Under the pieces are notes generated by a model that saw nothing but the letters and a program-made list of their open reading frames with translations, was not told the DNA's origin and ran no database searches. Position numbers and translations under genes: made by a program. A stretch of DNA of 64,000 nt from Cyclobacteriaceae bacterium (GTDB taxonomy: Bacteria; Bacteroidota; Bacteroidia; Cytophagales; Cyclobacteriaceae): contig JAEUUI010000006.1 in the NCBI GenBank assembly GCA_016786585.1, positions 248,001 through 312,000 on the forward strand, in the 5' to 3' direction. Of this stretch, positions 35,998-45,005 are shown one piece after another. The stretch's first letter is position 1, and each line of letters starts with the position of its first letter.

Positions 35998-36960
35998 GTG
36001 AAAGTAAAGAATCTTTTTCATGCCGGAGTTGACGATGCCCTCGATCCTGATTTACGTTCGCGCGTAATTTCATCGAACATTGTGTTCACGATCATCTCCC
36101 TGATTCTGATGATCATTTTGGCACTGAAGGCAAATGAGTATCTGACTGTTGGCATACCTGCCTTTCGTGCAGCCATACCGATTATTCTTTTTATCGTTGC
36201 CATGGGCGGAATCGTGCTCAATCATTTCAGGTACTTCCTTACAGCCCGCCTGATATTCTTTATCTGCTGGACGGTTATGATAACGGGTTTCCCGATCTGG
36301 CGTGATGCTTCGCTATATGGCTATTTTTTGCATCCGATGTTCGGCATTGTTTCGTCAACCATGGTTTTGCTGATGTTTTCGTTCCGCAAAGAGCAATGGG
36401 TGTATTCAGTGTTCCTTGTATTCTCATTCCTGATCACCGTATTTTCATTTGAATTCGTTTCGCTATTTGATAAGGCAGGTGTTTCCGAAACCGTATTGTC
36501 GTATACCACGAGATTCCGGCTGCACATTTATCCACTGTTCTTCTCCATCTTTTTTAATCTGGTGTTGATTTATGTATTCCGGATTAATGGTAAATTCTTC
36601 ACCCTTCAGCAGGTGCAACACGAAACGATTGTTAATCAGAACCGCGAGTTGTCTGAAACACGCCTGAAACTTGAACTGGCAAATACCGAACTTGAACTTC
36701 GTGTGCGCGCGCGTACACAGGAACTGGTGGAACAAAACAACCGGTTAACTGACTACGCATTTTTTCACGCACACGTTCTTCGTGCACCGGTAAGCCGCAT
36801 CCGCGGATTGGTTAATTTGATGAATCTGCCGATTGATCCGGCAGAAGAAAAGCAGGTGCGGGTATTGCTTGCGCAAAGCATGAAGGAACTTGACGACACC
36901 ATTCATTTGATGAACGACAGGCTTCAAACCACCGAGAATACCCGCACAGAAGCCGTTTAG
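35998..36960 (+). CDS. Membrane protein with kinase DHp helix but no ATPase domain
   Basis: A 320-residue protein with six or so membrane helices (about 28-195), a coiled coil (about 200-250), and then the segment DYAFFHAHVLRAPVSRIRG. That is a recognisable histidine-kinase HisKA helix with the phospho-acceptor probably His259 (HVLRAP). The frame ends about 60 residues later, with no N, G1, F or G2 boxes, so it cannot bind ATP by itself. The start is placed at GTG 35998, since the 34 codons before it contain no plausible start and overlap the divergent TraB region. The stop overlaps the convergent thioredoxin-like gene in TTAG. Confidence 0.75.
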   Translation: MKVKNLFHAGVDDALDPDLRSRVISSNIVFTIISLILMIILALKANEYLTVGIPAFRAAIPIILFIVAMGGIVLNHFRYFLTARLIFFICWTVMITGFPIWRDASLYGYFLHPMFGIVSSTMVLLMFSFRKEQWVYSVFLVFSFLITVFSFEFVSLFDKAGVSETVLSYTTRFRLHIYPLFFSIFFNLVLIYVFRINGKFFTLQQVQHETIVNQNRELSETRLKLELANTELELRVRARTQELVEQNNRLTDYAFFHAHVLRAPVSRIRGLVNLMNLPIDPAEEKQVRVLLAQSMKELDDTIHLMNDRLQTTENTRTEAV

Positions 36961-37817
36961 TTTTTGTTCAGCTTTTCAAGTTGAGCTTTGGCGTTTGCAT
37001 GCTGCGGATCAATTTCCAGCACGCGTTGGTAGCACGATTTTGATTCTTCTTTCATTCCGGCCATCATAAAGGCCTCGCCCAGGCTGTCGAAACAATTTGC
37101 GGATTGAGGGTACAAGCTCGCATTGATTCTGAAGACGTTGATAGCTTCGGTAATGTAGTTTCGCATCAGCAACACATAACCACAGCTATTGAGATCGGTT
37201 TCGCGCGAAACGTCATTCCGGATTTGTTGTGCCAGTCCCCGCGGATTGATGTTCGGGTCGCGCAACACACCATTTGCAAGCCAGACATTGATTTGCTGAT
37301 AACCCCTGTAATTAGGTGTGTACGTTTCATGCTGAAGAATTTTTGCAAGATCACGTTCAAGCGATTCAACAGGATATTCATTAATTCTTCCAACTTCCTT
37401 TCCTTTTTGATACACAAGGAAGGCTGGAACACGATAGATGTTTAACCCTTTTTCCTCGCGGTTAGGCCCTTGTTTGTACACCGCCATCGAATCGTATACG
37501 CCCAATAGCTGCACGTTGTCCTTCGGAAAACCCGCGGCATCGAGCACCTTCAGCATACGCGGAAGTTCGCGCCTGCTGTCGCCACACCATGAACCGAACA
37601 CGATCTTAATGGTGAATTTTTCAGGCCCCGCCTTTTTCAATTGTGCAACTACATCTGCTGTAGGAATATAAGTATCATATCCCGGTTTAAACCAGGTTGC
37701 ATACGGTTCGCGGGTCAGATCACTTGCGGTGCAATAGCCGAGAAGTTTTGGCTCTTTTTGACCGTAGCTGATAACAGCCAGGGAAATAAACAGCGAGAAA
37801 AGTAAGAGTTTTTTCAT
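36957..37817 (-). CDS. Exported thioredoxin-like protein with TPR tail
   Basis: A 286-residue exported protein: signal peptide (LAVISYG, then Gln20), a thioredoxin-like domain with one catalytic cysteine (FGSWCGDSRRELPRM, in which the second Cys of CxxC is Ser), and a C-terminal TPR pair (LNSCGYVLLMRNYITEAI, CFDSLGEAFMMAGMKEESK). The single Cys suggests it is a mixed-disulfide or peroxidase-like redox protein rather than a disulfide oxidase. TAGTTTTG lies on this strand at 37842-37835 as a perfect -7 box. Confidence 0.82.
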   Translation of the reverse strand: MKKLLLFSLFISLAVISYGQKEPKLLGYCTASDLTREPYATWFKPGYDTYIPTADVVAQLKKAGPEKFTIKIVFGSWCGDSRRELPRMLKVLDAAGFPKDNVQLLGVYDSMAVYKQGPNREEKGLNIYRVPAFLVYQKGKEVGRINEYPVESLERDLAKILQHETYTPNYRGYQQINVWLANGVLRDPNINPRGLAQQIRNDVSRETDLNSCGYVLLMRNYITEAINVFRINASLYPQSANCFDSLGEAFMMAGMKEESKSCYQRVLEIDPQHANAKAQLEKLNKN

Positions 37818-37898
37818 GGGTAGTTTGGTTTGATCAAAACTATCCAGTCAACGCGACAACGGCTGTTAATGCATTCCTAAAGGATTGTCAATGAGTTG

Positions 37899-38318
37899 TT
37901 AACGCTTCTGCCGGAACATATAAGCGCGTTCAAGAATTTCAATGGCGATGTTTCGATCGTCAGAACGCTTGATCCGGAAACTGATCCAGCCTGAATTTTT
38001 AAATGTGTGGTGATCGAGGATATTATGATTTCTCATTAAATCCGTCTTTACTTCGCGATTTAGCAACACATCCAAGAGCCCGTTCCCATGTAAATGTCCA
38101 AGTTCTACATCATTAAGATTGAATTGGGTGCCGCCATACTTGTGGGTGGAGATCGTTATGTTTTGCCATTCGCTTACTTGTTCGGTAACATCATCCATGT
38201 AGTTCAATAACGCACGGTTTGTGAAGAACACTTGAATTTTTAAAAGCGCATCATACAGATGCGGAACAAGTGGAACGTGTTTCAGAAAACCAAAATACCG
38301 GATGATTAGGTTAAACAT
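37899..38318 (-). CDS. DUF5519 (luciferase-domain-like) protein
   Basis: A 139-residue protein of the DUF5519 family, recognised from GGTQFNLNDVELGHLHGNGLLDVLLNREV (read here as GGTQFNLNDVELGHLHG). The fold is called luciferase-like in databases, but no function is known. Translation probably begins at ATG 38318, inside the last codons of the preceding gene (overlap of eight bases, ATGTTTAA), a coupling arrangement. A GTG nine bases earlier is possible. Confidence 0.78.
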   Translation of the reverse strand: MFNLIIRYFGFLKHVPLVPHLYDALLKIQVFFTNRALLNYMDDVTEQVSEWQNITISTHKYGGTQFNLNDVELGHLHGNGLLDVLLNREVKTDLMRNHNILDHHTFKNSGWISFRIKRSDDRNIAIEILERAYMFRQKR

Positions 38319-39228
38319 TCTCTTCACTCAATATTTTAATATGGTCCATTACGCGAAGGTGTACGTTTCTGGTAATGCTTTCGGACCAAAGGTTAAAATA
38401 CCAGGATGGAAACACATACAGTTTGTACCATGAATTTCCGATCAGAGTTGTAGTGCCATCGCCATTATCTTTCAGGATAAATTGTCCGCGCGTAATGTCT
38501 ATGTGACCCATGATTTCCGGATCACGCGGTTGTGAAATGATGTCGAATGTGAGTTCTTCATTCGGTTTATAAACAACCATTTTTTCATCGAATACATAGC
38601 CGTTCGAAAAAATGCATTTCCGGCCTGCGCCTGCTTCATGTCCATCGACTGTGCTTTGCACAGGGCTTGGCATACCCGCCTGAAACAGCCAGTAATTTTC
38701 TTTTAACGTTATTGGCTCATACTCCACTACAAAGGGCCAGACCTTTTCTACCGGTGCGTTAATAATGAGCGTGTCAGAAACCATTTCTAAACTTTCATGC
38801 TCAGAGACAACATCCGCGACAAAGAAGAGTGCGAGTACTCCCAATAAACTTGATTTAAGGGTGTTGTTCTTTCTTCGGTAAACCTCGCGACCGATAAAGG
38901 TGCCGGCAACCATCATCGCCAGAATAACAGGGGATACTATAAAAAGGCATATTGTTCCCTCACCCAAAAAAATCGCAGAAAGTACGACCGACAGCAGTGT
39001 ACTCACAATACACCATCCGATAACTTTTACAGCCCTCATTTTCATATCGTGCCACTGCCAGCCGTTAAAAATTCCCATCAAAAAAGGCACAATAAAGAAG
39101 ACCGAAAAAATAATTACATCGCTGTAACCCGCCTGTGGCGTCAGAAACTTTGCTATGCCCACGATAATCACCGCAAGTATATTAGAGATGAAGATGCCGG
39201 AGATAATTTTTGAGGTTTGAGATTCCAT
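38311..39228 (-). CDS. Membrane protein with SRPBCC domain
   Basis: A 305-residue protein. The first 140 residues contain about four or five membrane helices (FISNILAVIIVGIAKFL, VIIFSVFFIVPFLMGIFNG, WCIVSTLLSVVLSAIFLG, IVSPVILAMMVAGTFIG). From about 155 a START/SRPBCC ligand-binding domain follows (TLIINAPVEKVWPFVVEY, GHIDITRGQFIL, WYKLYVFPSWYFNLW). The start is set at ATG 39228. The two-gene order with the DUF5519 protein recurs by overlap here, so they probably act together. The ligand is unknown. Confidence 0.78.
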   Translation of the reverse strand: MESQTSKIISGIFISNILAVIIVGIAKFLTPQAGYSDVIIFSVFFIVPFLMGIFNGWQWHDMKMRAVKVIGWCIVSTLLSVVLSAIFLGEGTICLFIVSPVILAMMVAGTFIGREVYRRKNNTLKSSLLGVLALFFVADVVSEHESLEMVSDTLIINAPVEKVWPFVVEYEPITLKENYWLFQAGMPSPVQSTVDGHEAGAGRKCIFSNGYVFDEKMVVYKPNEELTFDIISQPRDPEIMGHIDITRGQFILKDNGDGTTTLIGNSWYKLYVFPSWYFNLWSESITRNVHLRVMDHIKILSEENV

Positions 39229-39258
39229 AGAAGGGGATATGTATAGCGAATGTACTAC

Positions 39259-39293
39259 TTGCTGTTCAAAATCCGGAAACCTGAATATCTTTG
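39259..39293 (+). promoter_or_regulatory. Probable mutS promoter, nearly leaderless
   Basis: TATCTTTG at 39286-39293 matches TAnnTTTG exactly, and a TTG lies at 39259-39261, 24 bases upstream, slightly longer than the usual spacing. The ATG at 39300 begins six bases after the box, so transcription would start at or very close to the initiation codon. Confidence 0.45.
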
Positions 39294-39299
39294 CCCACG

Positions 39300-41909
39300 A
39301 TGGCCGGAGCAGGCGCAATGGATACCCCCTTAATGAAACAGTACAGTGCCATCAAGGCAAAGTACCCCGGTGCGCTGCTGCTTTTCCGCGTAGGCGATTT
39401 TTATGAAACGTTCGGTGACGATGCGATTAAAGCTTCACGCGTGCTGGACATTACGCTTACCAAACGCGGCAACGGGTCTGCCTCCGAAATTGAACTGGCA
39501 GGTTTTCCACATCATGCCCTCGATAACTACCTGCCGAAGCTGGTGCGTGCAGGGCACCGCGTGGCGATTTGCGATCAGCTCGAAGATCCAAAATCTGTAA
39601 AAGGCATTGTGAAGCGTGGCGTAACTGAACTGGTTACACCGGGCGTTTCTTTTAACGACAACGTTCTTGAAAAAAAACACAACAACTTCCTCGCATCAAT
39701 CTGCATAAGTAAACAGGGTGTGGGTGTGTCTTTCCTCGATATCAGCACGGGGGAGTTTTACGCTGCGCAGGGAACAGAACAGTATATCTATAAGCTTGTT
39801 CAGAGTTTCGCGCCCGCGGAAATTATTTTCAGCAAATCGAATCGTGAAAAACTTGAAACACAGTTTGGCGAGCGGCATGCAACGTTTGCGCTGGATGAAT
39901 GGGTGTACGCCTACGATTTCGCGCACGAGAAACTGATCAATCAATTTAAAACCGCAAACCTCAAAGGGTTCGGACTTGAAAACCTGAATGAGGCTATCAT
40001 CGCGGCCGGGGCTGTGCTGCATTACCTGGAAGCAACCGAGCACAAAGACACGCAGCACATTGCATCCATCTCACGAATTGATGAGGAAAAATATGTGTGG
40101 CTCGACCGGTTTACCATCCGCAACCTGGAACTGGCTGCACCCAACAGCGATGGGGGAGTTCCGTTGATTGAAATCCTCGATCAAACCGTTACCGCGATGG
40201 GTTCTCGCCAACTGCGAAAATGGATCGTACTTCCGTTGAAGGAGAAGGACGTGATTGACGAGCGCCTGAACATGGTGGATGCATTCTACCAGGACACCGA
40301 CCTCACTGAGAAAATTGTCGAAGAACTGCGGCACATGGCCGACCTGGAGCGGCTTATTTCAAAAGTGGCAGCCGGCCGGATTAATCCACGCGAATTGCTT
40401 CAGCTGAAAAAATCACTGCAGCGTATTGCTCCGGTCAAAAAGCTTCTGGCGGCGCATAAACTCGCTTCACTTAAAAAAGCTGCCGATCAGTTAAACCTGT
40501 GTGAGTTCCTGGTTGATAAGATTGAAAAAGAGCTGAGCGAAGAGGCTCCCATGCTTATCCACCAGGGCGGAATCATAAAAGAAGGCGTTAACACCGAACT
40601 TGATGAGTTGCGCGCCATTGCCTTTTCAGGAAAAGATTACCTGCTGCAGATTCAAAAACGTGAAGTTGAACGTACGGGCATCAACTCACTGAAGATATCC
40701 TACAATAAAGTGTTTGGATACTACCTGGAGGTAAGCAATGCCAACAAAGACAAAGTTCCTGCCGACTGGATCCGGAAGCAAACTCTTGTAAATGCAGAAC
40801 GGTATATCACCGAAGAGCTTAAAGTTTACGAAGAGAAAATTCTTCACGCTGAAGAAAAACTGAATGTGATCGAACAGAAACTGTTTCTCGAACTGGTTCG
40901 TCACGCTTCGGAATTTGTCGTGCCGATTCAGCAAAATGCTCGCGTGATCGCGCAACTTGATTGTCTGCTCTCGTTTTCAATCATTGCACATCAAAATAAA
41001 TATGTGAAGCCAGAGATCAGTGAAGGTAAAGCCATCACGATTAAAGGTGGCAGGCACCCGGTAATTGAGAAACAACTTGCTGCGGGCGATCATTACGTTC
41101 CGAATGATGTTCACCTTGATACCGAAGCGCAGCAGATAATGGTGATCACCGGTCCTAACATGGCGGGTAAATCAGCCTTACTGCGTCAAGTGGCACTAAT
41201 CACCCTGATGGCGCAGATCGGCAGTTTTGTTCCCGCGGAAGCGGCATCAATCGGTATTGTTGATAAAGTATTTACGCGTGTCGGGGCGAGCGATAACTTA
41301 TCAAAAGGCGAATCAACGTTTATGGTGGAGATGACTGAGACCGCCAGCATTCTCAATAACCTGAGCGACCGCAGTCTGATTTTGATGGATGAAATCGGCC
41401 GCGGCACAAGTACGTACGATGGGGTGTCGATCGCATGGGCGATTGTGGAATATCTTCATAATCACAAAGACTTCCGCCCGAAAACATTATTCGCTACCCA
41501 TTATCATGAGCTCAACCAGCTCGCAGAGGATCATGTGCGGGTGAAGAACTTCAATGTGAGTGTAAAAGAAGCTGGAGACAAGATCATCTTCATGCGTAAA
41601 CTTAAGCCCGGTGGAAGCGAGCATAGTTTTGGTATTCACGTAGCGCAACTCGCGGGCATGCCGAACAAAGTTGTGCTTCGTGCAAACGACATTTTGCATT
41701 TCCTGGAAAAGGACAAGCATAAAAATGAACCCAAGCAGCGCATGCAGGAGTTGCCGAAGGCGATTAATCAAATGAGCTTGTTCGAGCTTGATCCGAAATC
41801 AAAAGCCGTTCACGACCTGCTGTCAAAAATTGACATCAATACCATCTCACCGGTGGAGGCACTTCTCAAACTCAATGAGGTTCTCTCGCTCATGAAAAAC
41901 CAGGGATAA
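39300..41909 (+). CDS. mutS: DNA mismatch repair protein MutS
   Basis: MutS recognises mismatches and starts repair with MutL. The 869 residues show the mismatch-binding N-terminal domain with the F-x-E motif (FRVGDFYETFGDDA), connector and lever domains, the C-terminal ATPase with Walker A (GPNMAGKSALLRQ) and Walker B (LMDEIGRGTSTYDG), and a helix-turn-helix end. No mutL is close by. The start is set to ATG 39300 rather than the TTG nine bases upstream. It is divergent from the SRPBCC gene. Confidence 0.96.
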   Translation: MAGAGAMDTPLMKQYSAIKAKYPGALLLFRVGDFYETFGDDAIKASRVLDITLTKRGNGSASEIELAGFPHHALDNYLPKLVRAGHRVAICDQLEDPKSVKGIVKRGVTELVTPGVSFNDNVLEKKHNNFLASICISKQGVGVSFLDISTGEFYAAQGTEQYIYKLVQSFAPAEIIFSKSNREKLETQFGERHATFALDEWVYAYDFAHEKLINQFKTANLKGFGLENLNEAIIAAGAVLHYLEATEHKDTQHIASISRIDEEKYVWLDRFTIRNLELAAPNSDGGVPLIEILDQTVTAMGSRQLRKWIVLPLKEKDVIDERLNMVDAFYQDTDLTEKIVEELRHMADLERLISKVAAGRINPRELLQLKKSLQRIAPVKKLLAAHKLASLKKAADQLNLCEFLVDKIEKELSEEAPMLIHQGGIIKEGVNTELDELRAIAFSGKDYLLQIQKREVERTGINSLKISYNKVFGYYLEVSNANKDKVPADWIRKQTLVNAERYITEELKVYEEKILHAEEKLNVIEQKLFLELVRHASEFVVPIQQNARVIAQLDCLLSFSIIAHQNKYVKPEISEGKAITIKGGRHPVIEKQLAAGDHYVPNDVHLDTEAQQIMVITGPNMAGKSALLRQVALITLMAQIGSFVPAEAASIGIVDKVFTRVGASDNLSKGESTFMVEMTETASILNNLSDRSLILMDEIGRGTSTYDGVSIAWAIVEYLHNHKDFRPKTLFATHYHELNQLAEDHVRVKNFNVSVKEAGDKIIFMRKLKPGGSEHSFGIHVAQLAGMPNKVVLRANDILHFLEKDKHKNEPKQRMQELPKAINQMSLFELDPKSKAVHDLLSKIDINTISPVEALLKLNEVLSLMKNQG

Positions 41910-41928
41910 CTATCTGTTGCCAAGGCTC

Positions 41929-41956
41929 TTGGAGAACGGTGATTTGCTTATCTTTA
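41929..41956 (+). promoter_or_regulatory. Possible promoter of the T9SS protein gene
   Basis: TTG at 41929-41931 and TATCTTTA at 41949-41956 (one mismatch to TAnnTTTG) are separated by 17 bases, within the range reported for Flavobacterium promoters. The box lies 17 bases before the ATG at 41974. Without an alignment it is only suggestive. Confidence 0.35.
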
Positions 41957-41973
41957 CAGTTTATTCACTGTCT

Positions 41974-44900
41974 ATGCGTGTCTATTTGGCTTTTCTACTA
42001 CTTGTAGGTTCAACAGCATTTGCCCAAACCGGTCCTGGAGGGGTAGGAGCGACCACCGGAGCCACAACACTCCGGGGTTGGTGGCGTGCTGACGCGGGTG
42101 TAACTGTGTCGGGCGGTGCAGTCAGCAACTGGGCCGATCAATCGGGTTACGCGAACGATCTGTCACAAGGCACTGCCGGAAATCGCCCGACAACGACAAC
42201 TTCAGCATCTTTAAATAATCGCTCGATCATCCGGTATACCGGAAGCAGTTCGCAGTTTTTCAGGTCTCCGTCTTTCAATGGTCCCGGTGTGGATAACATT
42301 ACCTTCTTTCTCGTAGCCAATGGAACAAGCTATCAATCGCTTATTCGCTTTCAGGACGTTGCGGGAACATTTGTTGTTTACCCGTGGGAAGGTACTGGTG
42401 GACGACCATTTATCTCTTCTTCCGATGGCGGTACGGGCAGTGGAATCGGTTCAGGTTTAACCAACAGCGTGAATAACATTGGTGCAGCCCGGTACCGCAG
42501 AAACACGACCAATGGGATGCAGACATATCTCAATGGTACTGTGTTCGCACAACGAAACAGTGTGAATTCAGCATTACCATCGCAGTCGTTGTATTCAGGT
42601 AAATACGCAGGTGGTTCAGAGTACCCAACTGCCGATGTGGGTGAAATGATCGTTTACTTTTCTGCACTGAATGATGCTCAGATGGTAATCGTACAAAATT
42701 ATCTGGCGGCAAAGTATAACGCCACGCTTTCTGCGAATGACGTTTATACGCAGGATAACGGTGCCAACGGTGATTACGATTTTGATGTAGCGGGTATCGG
42801 TCAGACAGACGCCTCCAACATACACAACGATTCGCGCGGAACCGGATTCGTACGAATTCTGAATCCTTCTGATCTTGAGAACGGAGAATTTTTTATGTGG
42901 GGCAGCGATAACGGTGCTGCACAAGCAACTAACACTGCTGATACCCCAACCGGTGTTTCAGCGCGGTTTGCACGCGTATGGCGCGTTAGCGAAACAGGTG
43001 GCGATGGAGACGTAGGGAGCATTGATGTGCAAATTGATGTAACAGGCCTGGTTGATTTCTCATCGCTTTCTACATGCGATGCCGCGCTCAGCTTACGGTT
43101 ATTGGTTGATACCGACAATGATGGAACGTTTGCAGACCAGACTCCCATCGGTGGCGCAACAACACTGGGCAGCAATGTATATCGCTTTGCTAACGTAACT
43201 GCGCTTGCCAACAACACCCGCTTCACGTTTGCACTCGTTAACACCTCGGTGAATGGTCCGGGTGGCGTAGGTGGAACAAGTGGCACAACTTCGCTTGCGC
43301 TATGGCTGGACGCCAATAAAGGCGTGTCAACCACCGGTTCGAACGTGACGAGCTGGGCAGATCAGTCGGGTAATTCACGGACGGCCACGCCTCCGGCATC
43401 AAATGCACGCCCTACGCTTAACAGTAACGCACTGAACTCCATGCCGGTAATTTCTTTTGACGGAAACAACGACATGCTTGAGCTCGCCTCGAACATCAAT
43501 ACCAGCACGCCTACCATGTTTGCTGTGATCAATAAAACAGCTACCGGCACAGGGTATGTAACGTTTCTTACGTTGCAAAATAATTTGTGGCTCGCGCGGG
43601 GAACAGCTACAAACCAATGGGGTATGTATAATAACACCGATGTACTCTCCGGTCAAACACTGAATGCAACGTATCGTGTGCTGTCTTCTATCGAGCGCAA
43701 CTTTAATGATATTGACCTTGTCACGAACGGAACCTCGGCCACACTCACTTCCGGAACCGGCTTTCATGGCAAAGCGATTGGAACAGTAGGGTCCAACAAT
43801 AACGGAACAACCAATACGGGTTTGCAATTCTTCCAAGGTAACATCGCTGAACTGATTGTTTACACAGCCAATCTTAATGGAGCTCAGCGCCCGATTGTTG
43901 AAAATGCATTGGCTGCCAAATACGGACTTACACTCGGTGGAGGAGTTGATGTGTACACGATGGACAATGCGGGAAATGGCAACTTTGATTTTGACGTTGC
44001 GGGAATTGCACGCGTTAATGCTGCCAACCAACACACCGATGCGAAAGGTCAGGGCATTGTACGGATTTACGATGCAACGGATCTGGGTGATGTTGAAGCG
44101 TTTTTCTGGGGACACAATAATGTGGCCCTCACGTCACGCTCAACCGATGTTCCATCCGGAGTACAATCCCGCCTAGCGCGTGAATGGGGTGTGAATGAAA
44201 CCGGAGATGTTGGTGCAATTACCATGCAATTTGACTTGAGTGGTCTATACGGATCAATCACCGCCTCCGACTTGCGCCTGCTGATTGATCACGATGGCGA
44301 TGGAGTTTATAATGAAGTAGGCACGCAGTCCATTTCGGGAGCAACCGCTATATCCTGTGGTAACTATGTTTTCAGCGGAGTAACCGCATTGAATACCGGA
44401 ATGCGGTTTACAATCGGAACAATCAATTTCACACAAACACCGTTACCGATTGAGCTTGTGAAGTTCGAGGGAGAAGCGCTTTCAACAGCGGTGCGTTTAA
44501 CCTGGGAAACTGAATCAGAATTAAATAACGATTACTTCACCGTTGAACGATCGGCTACGGGAATTGATTTTCATGCGGTGGGAACCGTGAGTGGCGCAGG
44601 AACAAGCAAAGAGCAGCACGCGTATGAGTTGATGGACGAAGTGGTGTTTTCCGGCATACTGTATTATCGCCTGAAGCAAACCGACTTTGATGGAAAAGTC
44701 AGTTACTCCGATGTGATCCGGGTTAAGCGAGAACCGGCAGAGGCTGTTTCAATTTATCCGAACCCGTTGAGCGTAAGTGATGATATTCAGATCAGGATTT
44801 CGGAAGGCTACGCAACGTCCGGACATGTCGGTATTTCGTTGTTCGATGTTGTTGGGAAACCTGTCTTCCACTACACAGGTCAGCTGAACACAACCCAGGT

Positions 44901-45003
44901 AACAATTTCTACTGGTGGTGTTCTAACGCCCGGGGTTTATGTTTTAAAGATTGATCTTTCAGAGGGCAAAACCATCAGTCGTAAAATCAGTGTGGTGAAG
45001 TAA
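41974..45003 (+). CDS. T9SS protein with two LamG-like/DUF8202 modules
   Basis: A 1009-residue secreted protein. The signal peptide ends in TAFA with Gln at +1. Two long modules follow, each a LamG-like beta-sandwich (for example SNWADQSGYANDL and TSWADQSGNSRTA) and then a repeat of about 110 residues (NGDYDFDVAGIGQTDASN and NGNFDFDVAGIARVNAAN; DVGSIDVQIDVTGL). A fibronectin-like linker precedes the type A sorting domain (VSIYPNPLSVSDD, GVYVLKIDLSEGKTISRKI), which targets it through type IX secretion to the cell surface. It may bind glycans or adhere. The start is taken at ATG 41974, 19 codons into the open frame. Confidence 0.87.
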   Translation: MRVYLAFLLLVGSTAFAQTGPGGVGATTGATTLRGWWRADAGVTVSGGAVSNWADQSGYANDLSQGTAGNRPTTTTSASLNNRSIIRYTGSSSQFFRSPSFNGPGVDNITFFLVANGTSYQSLIRFQDVAGTFVVYPWEGTGGRPFISSSDGGTGSGIGSGLTNSVNNIGAARYRRNTTNGMQTYLNGTVFAQRNSVNSALPSQSLYSGKYAGGSEYPTADVGEMIVYFSALNDAQMVIVQNYLAAKYNATLSANDVYTQDNGANGDYDFDVAGIGQTDASNIHNDSRGTGFVRILNPSDLENGEFFMWGSDNGAAQATNTADTPTGVSARFARVWRVSETGGDGDVGSIDVQIDVTGLVDFSSLSTCDAALSLRLLVDTDNDGTFADQTPIGGATTLGSNVYRFANVTALANNTRFTFALVNTSVNGPGGVGGTSGTTSLALWLDANKGVSTTGSNVTSWADQSGNSRTATPPASNARPTLNSNALNSMPVISFDGNNDMLELASNINTSTPTMFAVINKTATGTGYVTFLTLQNNLWLARGTATNQWGMYNNTDVLSGQTLNATYRVLSSIERNFNDIDLVTNGTSATLTSGTGFHGKAIGTVGSNNNGTTNTGLQFFQGNIAELIVYTANLNGAQRPIVENALAAKYGLTLGGGVDVYTMDNAGNGNFDFDVAGIARVNAANQHTDAKGQGIVRIYDATDLGDVEAFFWGHNNVALTSRSTDVPSGVQSRLAREWGVNETGDVGAITMQFDLSGLYGSITASDLRLLIDHDGDGVYNEVGTQSISGATAISCGNYVFSGVTALNTGMRFTIGTINFTQTPLPIELVKFEGEALSTAVRLTWETESELNNDYFTVERSATGIDFHAVGTVSGAGTSKEQHAYELMDEVVFSGILYYRLKQTDFDGKVSYSDVIRVKREPAEAVSIYPNPLSVSDDIQIRISEGYATSGHVGISLFDVVGKPVFHYTGQLNTTQVTISTGGVLTPGVYVLKIDLSEGKTISRKISVVK

Positions 45004-45005
45004 CG

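Noticed and set aside
43399-44115. Open frame of 238 codons on the minus strand
   Set aside because: It lies inside the T9SS gene, whose frame is supported by repeated modules, signal peptide and sorting domain. The antisense product is cysteine-rich and not protein-like.
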